6,970 nt of DNA from the NCBI GenBank assembly GCA_032160545.1, contig JAVHVN010000042.1, forward strand, positions 1-6,970, read 5' to 3'. The notes beneath the pieces were generated by a model. That model worked only from the letters and a program-made list of their open reading frames with translations. It searched no databases and had not been told where the DNA came from. How positions within the stretch are numbered: position 1 is the stretch's first letter; every line of letters starts with the position of its first letter. Positions 1 to 5,559 of this stretch are shown here, piece by piece. This DNA is from DATGFB01 sp032160545 (lineage in GTDB: Bacteria > Actinomycetota > Actinomycetes > Mycobacteriales > Jatrophihabitantaceae). The translations under genes were made by a program, and so were the position numbers.

Positions 1-69
1 CCACTCCCGGGCACAAAGCGGATCAGGACCGCCGTGTCGACGTCGGAGGCCCCGAAACGTTGACAGGAT

Positions 70-145
<76 letters not shown>

Positions 146-157
146 CTTACATGCATT

Positions 158-177
158 CGGCCCACCTAGGTGGGCCG
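158..177. repeat. Perfect 20-bp palindrome between two tRNA genes
   Basis: CGGCCCACCTAGGTGGGCCG is self-complementary over all 20 bases, centred between 167 and 168. It sits in the 71-nt spacer between tRNA-His and tRNA-Lys. As RNA it would form a GC-rich hairpin whose central bases must open as a loop. No T-run follows on either strand, so a classical terminator is not shown. A weak terminator, an attenuator that lowers tRNA-Lys relative to tRNA-His, or an RNase processing hairpin are all possible. Confidence 0.6.
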
Positions 178-216
178 GTCGTTCACTTTACCAGTCAGAC
201 CCGCGGGCCTTCCCCG

Positions 217-290
217 GGTGAGTGACGGGGCTCGAACCCGCGACATCCTGGACCACAACCAGGTGCTCTACCAGCTGAGCTACACCCACC
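217..290 (-). tRNA. tRNA-His (anticodon GTG)
   Basis: The minus strand gives acceptor stem GTGGGTG/CACTCAC with one G-U pair. The anticodon stem CCTGG/CCAGG encloses the loop TTGTGGT, so the anticodon is GTG (His). The extra 5' G at 290 (G-1) faces discriminator C at 217, the identity pair specific to histidine tRNAs. The bases after the discriminator read CCG, so CCA is not encoded and must be added after transcription, unlike the other two tRNAs here. The gene begins 36 nt after the orn stop codon, which suggests read-through from orn. Confidence 0.97.
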
Positions 291-326
291 ATGACGTGCC
301 GCCCGGCGATCGCTCGCTGAGCCGGA

Positions 327-944
327 TCAGTCTACCTGTTCGCCGACGCCGCCCCGTACCGCGATGGCGGCGGCCTTGGCCTCCTCGTGGGTCGGACCCG
401 GCTGCGGCACGAACAGCGTCCGCCGGTAGTAGGCGAGCTCCTGGACACTCTCGCGGATGTCGGCGAGGGCCCGGTGCGCGAGGCCCTTGGCCGGCTGCGA
501 CTGGTACACCCTCGGGTACCAGCGCTTGGCGAGTTCCTTGATCGACGACACGTCGATCATCCGGTAGTGCAGGTACTCGTCCAGGGCCGGCATGTCCCGG
601 GCGATGAAGCCGCGATCGGTCGCGATCGAGTTGCCGCACAGCGGCGTGGACCTGGGCTCGGGCACGTGCTTCTTGATGTAGTCCAGCACCGCGGTTTCGG
701 CCTCGCCGAGGGTGATCGTCGAGGTCCGCACCTGCTCGGTGAGGCCGGAGGACGCGTGCATGTCACGCACCAGCGGGATCATCGTGTCGAGCACCTCGTC
801 GGCCGCGTGGACGACGATGTCGAGTCCCTCGTCGAGCGTCACCAGGTCGCCGTCGGTGACGAGCACCGCCACCTCGACCAGTGCGTCGCGGCGCAGGTCG
901 AGCCCCGTCATCTCGCAGTCGATCCACACCAGCCTGTCGGTCAC
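327..944 (-). CDS. orn: Oligoribonuclease (DEDDh 3'-5' exonuclease)
   Basis: Orn is the cytoplasmic exoribonuclease that degrades 2-5 nt RNAs to mononucleotides, including the linear dinucleotides left after cyclic dinucleotide hydrolysis. All catalytic motifs are visible in the 205-residue product. ExoI is WIDCEMTGLD with Asp9 and Glu11; ExoII is GNSIATDRGFI with Asp110; ExoIII is HRALADIRES with His157 and Asp162. The family-typical stretch LHYRMIDVSSIKEL is intact at about 125-138. The length fits actinobacterial Orn, which has a longer C-terminal tail than the 181-residue E. coli enzyme. The start is GTG at 944-942; no upstream ATG or Shine-Dalgarno sequence exists, and a -10-like TATAAC lies 10 nt upstream, so the mRNA is probably leaderless or nearly so. 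The gene is divergent from the pterin dehydratase and runs into tRNA-His and tRNA-Lys, an order I recall from M. tuberculosis. Confidence 0.97.
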   Translation of the reverse strand: MTDRLVWIDCEMTGLDLRRDALVEVAVLVTDGDLVTLDEGLDIVVHAADEVLDTMIPLVRDMHASSGLTEQVRTSTITLGEAETAVLDYIKKHVPEPRSTPLCGNSIATDRGFIARDMPALDEYLHYRMIDVSSIKELAKRWYPRVYQSQPAKGLAHRALADIRESVQELAYYRRTLFVPQPGPTHEEAKAAAIAVRGGVGEQVD

Positions 945-954
945 GAGAGCTGAG

Positions 955-960
955 GTTATA
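955..960 (-). promoter_or_regulatory. Candidate -10 box for orn (TATAAC)
   Basis: On the minus strand TATAAC matches the consensus TATAAT at five of six positions. It ends 10 nt before the orn GTG, so initiation 6-8 nt downstream would leave a leader of only a few bases, consistent with the absence of a ribosome binding site. No convincing -35 box is visible; TTCCCG at 984-979 has an acceptable spacing of 18 nt but a poor sequence. Confidence 0.45.
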
Positions 961-1008
961 CGTGGTGGCTACCGTGATCGGGAAGCCGATGGGCATCCGG
1001 GAGGCGTC

Positions 1009-1314
1009 ATGGCACGAGAACTCTTGTCCGAAGCCGAGGTAGCGACCGCACTCGAGCATCTGCACGGGGACTGGACCGGCAGTGCCGACCGGCTCGCCCG
1101 GTCGATCGAATTCGCCGACTTCCCGACCGCGGTCGAGTTCATCAACCAGCTCGCCCCACGGTGCGAGGAGATCGACCACCATCCCGATCTCGCGCTGCGC
1201 TGGCGCTGGGTCGACGTCGTGCTGACCACACACAGCGCGGGTGGCGTCACCGAGATGGACCTACGCCTGGCCGGCGTCGTGGACGAGATCGCGGCGCTGC
1301 TGCCGAAGCCCTGA
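1009..1314 (+). CDS. Pterin-4a-carbinolamine dehydratase (PCD/DCoH)
   Basis: This 101-residue cytoplasmic enzyme is expected to dehydrate 4a-hydroxytetrahydropterin, recycling the pterin cofactor of aromatic amino acid hydroxylases; many bacterial homologues stand alone and may serve other pterin or molybdopterin roles. The length is typical. The signature is complete: HHPD at 57-60, then Trp-x-x-Val-x-x-x-Leu-Thr-Thr-His ending at His75, then GGVTEMD at 78-84. The ATG at 1009 is preceded by GGGAGG (999-1004) with a 4-nt spacer; the ATG at 989 is out of frame. No hydroxylase gene is adjacent. Its stop codon is 3 nt from the stop of the converging TetR gene, so no room remains for a separate terminator. 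The 64-bp gap to orn must hold both divergent promoters. Confidence 0.93.
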   Translation: MARELLSEAEVATALEHLHGDWTGSADRLARSIEFADFPTAVEFINQLAPRCEEIDHHPDLALRWRWVDVVLTTHSAGGVTEMDLRLAGVVDEIAALLPKP

Positions 1315-1317
1315 GCC

Positions 1318-2025
1318 TCAGGTCGCAGGCCGTAACGGCCGACCGACCGCACGGACCCGACGCGCGGCCTCGGGTCGGCTGCCCGCGCTGCGCCACGCCC
1401 CCATTCCGAGAGCGATGAGGCGCAGTTGCCGTTCGGCCCGGACAAGGATCTGCTGCTCGTCCTCACCGCGCCGCCCGTCGACCTCGAGCAGCGCCATGAC
1501 GGTGGCGAGCATGGTCGAGACCATGAGGTCAGCGGTCATCTCGAGGTCCTCGGCGCTCCAGTCGTTCGCCGCGGTAAGCCGCGCGAGGTCGACCGTCAAC
1601 TCACTGGTGAACAGCCGCAGTTCGGTGTCGATCGCCCGGCGCACTGACGCGACGCCGCCGTAGCGCTCGCGGGTGAGGAACTGGAACTGCGCGCGGTGCG
1701 AGCGGACGTGCTCGCCCAGGATCGACACCGTGCCCTTGATGATGTCGCCGTGCCCGGCGCGTCCCCGCCGGGCATCACGGATCATCTGCCGTAGCGGTCG
1801 CATGCTCTCGTCGACGAGCTCGACGCCCAGCACGTCCATCGATTCGAAGTGGCGGTAGAAGGCCGTCGGGACGATCCCCGCTTCCCGCGCGACTTCGCGC
1901 AGGGAGATGCCGGCGAGGCTGCGTTGCGCGATCAACCGCAGCGTCACATCGAGCAGCGCCTGGCGTGTGCGCTCCTTGCGCTCCGCGCGGCTGCCGCCCT
2001 CGGGTACGGGCCGACGACCCTCCAT
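1318..2025 (-). CDS. TetR-family regulator, FabR/DesT-like (fatty-acid unsaturation)
   Basis: From ATG 2025 the product is 235 residues. A basic arm (about 12-22, RAERKERTRQ) leads into a TetR helix-turn-helix at about 39-60 containing SLREVAREAGI and TAFYRHF. The segment after it, with LG, VDES and LRQ-IRDAR, matches what I remember of E. coli FabR closely. FabR and Pseudomonas DesT are TetR proteins that sense saturated versus unsaturated acyl chains and repress unsaturation genes. The gene is divergent from a reductase/desaturase pair and an inverted repeat lies between them, so repression of that operon and of itself is the natural inference. The start is uncertain. No Shine-Dalgarno precedes ATG 2025, and an in-frame GTG at 2124 lies just downstream of a -10-like TACACT, which would give a leaderless 268-residue protein with a 33-residue extension. 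The open frame continues to 2211, but that would cross the operator and the reductase start. Confidence 0.9.
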   Translation of the reverse strand: MEGRRPVPEGGSRAERKERTRQALLDVTLRLIAQRSLAGISLREVAREAGIVPTAFYRHFESMDVLGVELVDESMRPLRQMIRDARRGRAGHGDIIKGTVSILGEHVRSHRAQFQFLTRERYGGVASVRRAIDTELRLFTSELTVDLARLTAANDWSAEDLEMTADLMVSTMLATVMALLEVDGRRGEDEQQILVRAERQLRLIALGMGAWRSAGSRPEAARRVRAVGRPLRPAT

Positions 2026-2126
2026 CACGGGATGAAGGCTACGCGCGCCGTTCGGGCCGCTGAGCGCCGTGACGTCGCGCACGGTTGGGTTGCCTCGGTT
2101 GACTCGCGGCGCTGCCTTGGGCACGC

Positions 2127-2152
2127 TTTGAGTGTACAGACGTTCACTCAAA
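2127..2152. promoter_or_regulatory. Inverted-repeat operator between TetR gene and desaturase operon
   Basis: The arms TTTGAGTG (2127-2134) and CACTCAAA (2145-2152) are perfect inverted copies. Inside them AC (2136-2137) and GT (2142-2143) also pair, so 20 of 26 positions are symmetric. The 18-bp core at 2131-2148 reads AGTGTACAGACGTTCACT, which resembles the 18-bp FabR/DesT operators as I remember them (AGTG-AC...GTT-ACT pattern). It begins 57 bp upstream of the reductase ATG. A possible plus-strand promoter (TTTGAG 2127-2132, 17-nt spacer, AAATGT 2150-2155) lies entirely on it, as does the TACACT box for the regulator, so a bound repressor could block both directions. Confidence 0.8.
2131..2136 (-). 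promoter_or_regulatory. Candidate -10 box for the TetR gene (TACACT)
   Basis: Minus-strand TACACT fits TAnnnT and ends 7 nt before an in-frame GTG at 2124-2122. That is the spacing expected if transcription starts at or next to the GTG, giving a leaderless message. It lies inside the left arm of the inverted repeat, which predicts autoregulation. No clear -35 hexamer is present at 16-18 nt upstream. Confidence 0.35.
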
Positions 2153-2183
2153 TGTTTCGCCGACGTGACAGAGGAGGCAGCCG

Positions 2184-3308
2184 ATGACCGCCGTCGTTTC
2201 CGCGCGGCCAAGCCGGACCGGCTCGCGCCGCCCCCGGTTCTCGCCGCTGGCGCTGTTCGAGGCGCTCGCGACCCCGCACGGCGTCGACCGGTACCTCGAG
2301 CTGGTCCACCCGATGCTCACCGTGCGGGACCTGCGTGCCGAGGTGACCGAGGTACACCGTTCGACCGATGACACGGTGACGCTCACCCTGCGACCGACCC
2401 GGCAGTGGAAAGGTTTCTCCGCCGGACAGTTCGTTCAGGTGAGCGTCGACATCGACGGGGTGCGGCGCACCCGCTGCTACTCGCCCGCCTGCTCGCAGTA
2501 CCGGGCGGACGGCCGCATCGAACTCACCGTGAAGGCGCATCCCGAGGGAATCGTGTCGCAGTACCTGCACGCGAACGCGGCGCCTGGCCTGGTCGTCGGT
2601 CTCTCGCAGGCCGACGGCACCTTTCGGCTGCCGGACGAGCGCCCCGACCGGATCCTGCTGGTCAGCGGCGGGAGTGGGATTACACCTGTGCTCTCAATGC
2701 TGCGCACGCTGTGCGACGAGTCCTACTCGGGCGAGGTCGTCTTCCTGCACTACGGCGATACGGACAAGGACGTCGCCTACCGCGACGAGCTGCTCGAACT
2801 GGCGCGGGAACACGACAATGTGCGGCTCGTCCTCGCCTACACCGCGCAGCCCGCCGGGGGAGACCTGCACGGCTTCTTCGGACGCGCGCACCTGGAGGCC
2901 GCCGCACCGTGGTTCGCCGAGGCGCACACCTTCCTGTGCGGGCCGCCGGGCCTGATGACGTCCGTGCGCGAGTTCTACGCGGCCAACGGACTGGACGACC
3001 AGCTGCACATCGAGGATTTCGCCCCGGTGCCGGTCCTGGTCGACGACGGGACAGCCACGGGCACGATCTCGTTCGAACGCAGCGCTGTGAGCGCCGACAA
3101 CACCGGCCGGACGCTGTTGGAGCAAGCGGAGGCCGCTGGCCTGACACCCGAGTACGGCTGCCGCATGGGCATCTGCTTCTCGTGCACGCAGGTCAAGACG
3201 AGCGGCTGCACGCGCAACATCCTCACCGGCGAGACCCATGTCGACCCCGACGAGGAGATCCAGTTATGCATCTGCGTTCCCGTCGGCGACGTCGCACTGG
3301 ACGTCTGA
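2184..3308 (+). CDS. Ferredoxin-NAD(P)H reductase fused to 2Fe-2S ferredoxin; desaturase electron donor
   Basis: This 374-residue flavoprotein should take electrons from NAD(P)H through FAD to a 2Fe-2S cluster and on to the desaturase encoded next. The FAD-binding barrel covers about 45-150 with the flavin motif RCYSP at 97-101. The nucleotide-binding domain covers about 155-270 with SGGSGITPVLSML at 161-173 and CGPPGLM at 252-258. The C-terminal plant-type ferredoxin domain (about 290-374) has Cys326, Cys331 and Cys334 in CRMGICFSC spacing, with the fourth ligand at Cys362 in QLCICVP. The roughly 45-residue N-terminal segment before the barrel resembles Rv3230c/DesC-type reductases. ATG 2184 follows a strong GAGGAGG (2171-2177) with a 6-nt spacer. 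It is the first gene of the operon, and the desaturase starts 57 nt after its stop. In M. tuberculosis the homologue Rv3230c is known to support DesA3. Confidence 0.93.
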   Translation: MTAVVSARPSRTGSRRPRFSPLALFEALATPHGVDRYLELVHPMLTVRDLRAEVTEVHRSTDDTVTLTLRPTRQWKGFSAGQFVQVSVDIDGVRRTRCYSPACSQYRADGRIELTVKAHPEGIVSQYLHANAAPGLVVGLSQADGTFRLPDERPDRILLVSGGSGITPVLSMLRTLCDESYSGEVVFLHYGDTDKDVAYRDELLELAREHDNVRLVLAYTAQPAGGDLHGFFGRAHLEAAAPWFAEAHTFLCGPPGLMTSVREFYAANGLDDQLHIEDFAPVPVLVDDGTATGTISFERSAVSADNTGRTLLEQAEAAGLTPEYGCRMGICFSCTQVKTSGCTRNILTGETHVDPDEEIQLCICVPVGDVALDV

Positions 3309-3365
3309 ACCGCCACGACATCCGAGCACCAGCCCACGTTCCGCAGCGAACATCGGAGGCCCGAC

Positions 3366-4490
3366 ATGACCACCAGCACCGTCACCCTGACACCGGCCGA
3401 GATCGACGAACTCGGCCGCGAACTGGACGCCCTCAAGCAACGCGTCGTCGACGACCTCGGCAAAGAGGATCGCGACTACATCTACAACGTCGTCAAGGCG
3501 CAGCGTGCGTTGGAGGTCACCGGCCGGGCGTCGTTGTACGTCGGCTTCCTGCCACCGTTCTGGCTTCTCGGCACTGCCGCCCTCTCGTTGTCCAAGATCC
3601 TCGACAACATGGAGATCGGGCACAACGTGATGCACGGTCAGTACGACTGGATGCGCGACCCGGCGCTGAACTCGAAGAAGTTCGAGTGGGACACCGCCTG
3701 CCCGGGTGACCAGTGGCGTCACTCGCACAACTACCTGCACCACACGTACACGAACATCCTCGGCAAGGACCGCGATATCGGGTACGGCGTCCTGCGCATG
3801 GACGAGTCGCAGAAGTGGAACCCCTACTACCTGGGCAACCCCGTGTACGCGTTCCTGCTCATGACGTTCTTCCAGTACGGCGTGGCGCTGCACGACCTCG
3901 AGACCGAGAATGTCATCAGCGGCAAACGGAAGTGGTCGGAGAACAAGGACCTCTGGCGCGGCATCTGGCGCAAGACCGGCCGGCAGACGCTGAAGGACTA
4001 TGTCCTGTTCCCGGCGCTGACGGGCCCGCTGTTCGCCTCGACGGTGACCGCGAACGCCACCGCCAACCTGGTCCGCAACCTCTGGGCGTACTCGATCATC
4101 TTCTGCGGGCACTTCCCCAGCGGCGTCGCGACGTTCACCGAGGAGGAGACCGAGGGCGAGAACCGTGGTCAGTGGTACCTCCGCCAGATGATGGGTTCGG
4201 CCAATATCACCGGGGGCAAGCTGTTCCACATCCTGTCCGGCAACCTGTCGCACCAGATCGAGCATCATCTGTTCCCGGACATCCCGGCGCGGCGCTACCC
4301 GCAGATCGCGGGCGAGGTCCGCGCGCTGTGCGAGAAGTACGGCTTGCCGTACAACACCGGCCGGTTCTCCAAGCAGATCGGCTCGACCTGGGCGAAGATC
4401 TTCCGGCTCGCACTGCCATCCGGCTCGTCCACCGAGGACGTCCCCCCGGCGGTTACCGTGGTCGCGGAGAAGCTGCCCGCCGCCGCATGA
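3366..4490 (+). CDS. Membrane acyl-CoA/fatty-acid desaturase (DesA3-like)
   Basis: This 374-residue di-iron membrane enzyme introduces a cis double bond into acyl chains using O2 and electrons from the upstream reductase; by analogy with DesA3 the likely product is oleoyl-CoA from stearoyl-CoA. All three histidine boxes are present. Box one is HNVMH (His86, His90), box two is HSHNYLHH (His119, His121, His125, His126), and box three is QIEHH (His300, His301), with an extra His249 in CGHF. The QxxHH form of box three is typical of the linoleoyl-CoA/delta-6-like branch, so regiospecificity cannot be read from sequence. Hydrophobic membrane segments lie at about 56-76, 155-175, 212-228 and 238-250. 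ATG 3366 follows GGAGG (3355-3359) with a 6-nt spacer. The protein is shorter than the 427-residue M. tuberculosis DesA3. The C-terminal 25 residues are low-complexity Pro/Ala/Val. Confidence 0.94.
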   Translation: MTTSTVTLTPAEIDELGRELDALKQRVVDDLGKEDRDYIYNVVKAQRALEVTGRASLYVGFLPPFWLLGTAALSLSKILDNMEIGHNVMHGQYDWMRDPALNSKKFEWDTACPGDQWRHSHNYLHHTYTNILGKDRDIGYGVLRMDESQKWNPYYLGNPVYAFLLMTFFQYGVALHDLETENVISGKRKWSENKDLWRGIWRKTGRQTLKDYVLFPALTGPLFASTVTANATANLVRNLWAYSIIFCGHFPSGVATFTEEETEGENRGQWYLRQMMGSANITGGKLFHILSGNLSHQIEHHLFPDIPARRYPQIAGEVRALCEKYGLPYNTGRFSKQIGSTWAKIFRLALPSGSSTEDVPPAVTVVAEKLPAAA

Positions 4491-4501
4491 CGGCCAGACA
4501 C

Positions 4502-4506
4502 GAGGA
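4502..4506 (+). promoter_or_regulatory. Ribosome binding site deciding the small-protein start
   Basis: GAGGA is placed 7 nt before ATG 4514. The earlier in-frame ATG at 4487 overlaps the desaturase stop as ATGA but has no purine-rich motif at a workable distance. The site therefore favours 4514, though coupled re-initiation at 4487 remains possible. Confidence 0.6.
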
Positions 4507-4513
4507 CGGTTCG

Positions 4514-4714
4514 ATGCTCGGCAGGTTCGAGATCGCGAAGGACACCGCGCAGGTGCTCACCGAGTCGGCCGCGCAACACGTGGGTCGCATCGCCACGATC
4601 GTGACCGGCGCGGTGCGCGAGGTCGCCCATGAGGTCGGCGAGTGGGCGAGCGACGCGTTCGAGATGCGCGACGCCGCCGACCGGGCCGAGAAGGACTCGA
4701 CGGACGCCGGCTGA
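4514..4714 (+). CDS. Small helical protein, third gene of the desaturase operon
   Basis: The product is 66 residues from ATG 4514, or 75 from ATG 4487. I recognise no named family, although I have an impression of similar short proteins in related actinobacteria. It has no cysteine, signal peptide or transmembrane segment. It looks like one or two long amphipathic helices: hydrophobic residues recur every 3-4 positions through HVGRIATIVTGAVREVAHEV (about 22-41), followed by GEWASDAFEMRDAADRA and an acidic tail. Strong third-position G/C bias matches its neighbours, which supports real coding. It starts 23 nt after the desaturase stop and is followed at once by the operon's hairpin terminator, so it is co-transcribed with the reductase and desaturase. 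A membrane-surface accessory or stability factor for the desaturase is a guess from position only. Confidence 0.75.
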   Translation: MLGRFEIAKDTAQVLTESAAQHVGRIATIVTGAVREVAHEVGEWASDAFEMRDAADRAEKDSTDAG

Positions 4715-4726
4715 GCAGATGGGTAC

Positions 4727-4760
4727 GAACGCCCCGGGCCGGGATCAGCCCGGGCCGTTC
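4727..4760 (+). terminator. GC-rich hairpin terminator of the desaturase operon
   Basis: Arms GAACGCCCCGGGC (4727-4739) and GCCCGGGCCGTTC (4748-4760) pair at 12 of 13 positions around an 8-nt loop. The hairpin begins 12 nt after the stop of the small gene. No U-tract follows, as is common for actinobacterial hairpin terminators. Confidence 0.8.
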
Positions 4761-4839
4761 GTCGTCCGTTGTGGATTCGCCGGACTGTTCCCTTGGCGGT
4801 GCGGTTACCGTGAACCATCGATCTCCCCCGGGCCGAAGT

Positions 4840-4844
4840 GGAGG
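4840..4844 (+). promoter_or_regulatory. Ribosome binding site selecting a TTG start
   Basis: GGAGG is separated by 5 nt from TTG 4850. The alternative in-frame GTG at 4838 overlaps this motif and could not use it. This moves the probable start of the downstream gene from 4838 to 4850. Confidence 0.7.
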
Positions 4845-4849
4845 TTCCG

Positions 4850-5176
4850 TTGATCTTCATCACTGCGAAGTTCCGCGTGCGTCCCGAGGACGCCGACGCG
4901 TGGCCGCGAATCACCGCCGACTTCACCGCCGCGACGCGCGCGGAGGAGGGCTGCCTGTGGTTCGCCTGGTCCCGCAGCCTGGACGATCCCACCGAGTACG
5001 TGCTCGTCGAGGCGTTCCGCGACGGGGCAGCCGGTGGCGCGCACGTTCAGTCCGATCACTTCCGTGCCGCACAGGCAGCCCTGCCGCCGCATCTGGTCGA
5101 GACTCCACGAATAGTGAATTTCGAACTCGAGCAGGACGACTGGTCCGAGCTCGGGGAGATGGCGGTTCGGAACTGA
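4850..5176 (+). CDS. Antibiotic-biosynthesis-monooxygenase-fold protein (YgiN-like putative quinol monooxygenase)
   Basis: The product is 108 residues from the TTG start, the usual size for a single ABM-domain dimeric ferredoxin-like barrel. Family features are the opening strand IFITAKFRVRPE, the helix DADAWPRITADFTAATRAEEGC, the strand CLWFAWSRSLDDPTEYVLVEAFRD, and the helix with the His-x(4)-His pattern HVQSDHFRAAQAAL before a final beta strand. Such proteins oxidise quinols or polycyclic aromatic compounds without a cofactor, or act as uncharacterised small oxygenases; the substrate cannot be inferred here. The gene lies alone, after the desaturase operon terminator and before a gene-poor stretch, so it probably has its own promoter within 4761-4839. 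I do not see a convincing one. There is no signal peptide or cysteine-rich motif other than one Cys near residue 35. Confidence 0.85.
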   Translation: MIFITAKFRVRPEDADAWPRITADFTAATRAEEGCLWFAWSRSLDDPTEYVLVEAFRDGAAGGAHVQSDHFRAAQAALPPHLVETPRIVNFELEQDDWSELGEMAVRN

Positions 5177-5559
5177 CCCGACCAGTCCCACGGCTGTGCC
5201 CCTGATTGGACAGGTTTCGACCGGCAATTCGGTCAAATCGGTGGTCTGCTGTCGGTCAGATCAGAGAATGCATCGGTCTCGGATCATGAACGCCTATCGG
5301 CGCAAATCGCTCACGAGTCCCTGCGTTGAACCGTCGATCTGGGCAAGCCCGGTATATGCAATGAGGCAATCAGATCGATCGTTCAGTGCGTCGCGCGCTC
5401 GACCCGTGGGCAAATCGATTCGTTAGCTGGAACGCAGATGGAGCCGCCGAGCATCGTCCCCGGCCGCGAGGTCGAATGTGGGGCGTCGAGCGGATGGACG
5501 ACCGCGACCGGAACGACTAGTTTTGGGCGACCAAGGTTACTCAAGGAGGGATCGTTCCC
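5177..5559. other. 383-bp low-GC stretch without a recognisable gene
   Basis: The base composition is visibly less G/C-rich than the flanking genes. The only sizeable plus-strand frame (5196-5426) gives a Ser/Arg-rich translation with no ribosome binding site and no domain pattern. A weak 5-bp hairpin, GACCG/CGGTC, lies at 5219-5234 after the monooxygenase-fold gene. The heptamer CAAATCG occurs three times (5234, 5303, 5411) at irregular spacing, probably by chance. The 3' end holds the likely promoter and ribosome binding site of the next gene. Confidence 0.6.
5495..5523 (+). promoter_or_regulatory. Candidate promoter for the 5560 gene
   Basis: TGGACG (5495-5500) and TAGTTT (5518-5523) are separated by exactly 17 nt. 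The first matches TTGACA at four positions and the second fits TAnnnT. Transcription from about 5530 would give a short leader containing the strong AAGGAGGG at 5543-5550. Confidence 0.35.

Noticed and set aside
387..953. 188-residue plus-strand frame over orn
   Set aside because: It is the opposite-strand shadow of orn, which carries every catalytic motif of the family.
1311..1321. CTGAGCCTCAG inverted repeat at the convergent stop codons
   Set aside because: A 5-bp stem with a single-base centre cannot form a stable hairpin, so it is not supported as a bidirectional terminator.
2405..3709. 434-residue plus-strand open frame overlapping the reductase and desaturase
   Set aside because: It is a frame-shifted shadow: Arg-rich, with no domain motifs, and it covers the cofactor motifs of the true reductase frame.
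3264..4268. 334-residue minus-strand open frame
   Set aside because: It is antisense to the desaturase, whose histidine boxes and ribosome binding site are clear; long antisense frames are expected in high-GC DNA.
3713..4714. 333-residue plus-strand frame ending with the small protein
   Set aside because: Only the part from 4514 (or 4487) has a plausible start and real protein character. The upstream part is an out-of-frame reading of the desaturase.
5234..5417. Three copies of CAAATCG
   Set aside because: The copies are only 7 bp, irregularly spaced by 69 and 108 nt, and lack conserved flanks.
5196..5426. 76-residue plus-strand frame in the gene-poor stretch
   Set aside because: There is no ribosome binding site, the composition is Ser/Arg-rich, and no motif is seen.
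5454..5479. CCCCGGCCGCGAGGTCGAA compared with the tRNA-Arg 3' end as a possible second attachment site
   Set aside because: The resemblance is partial and gapped, and short GC-rich matches are expected by chance; no exact direct repeat of the tRNA end was found.
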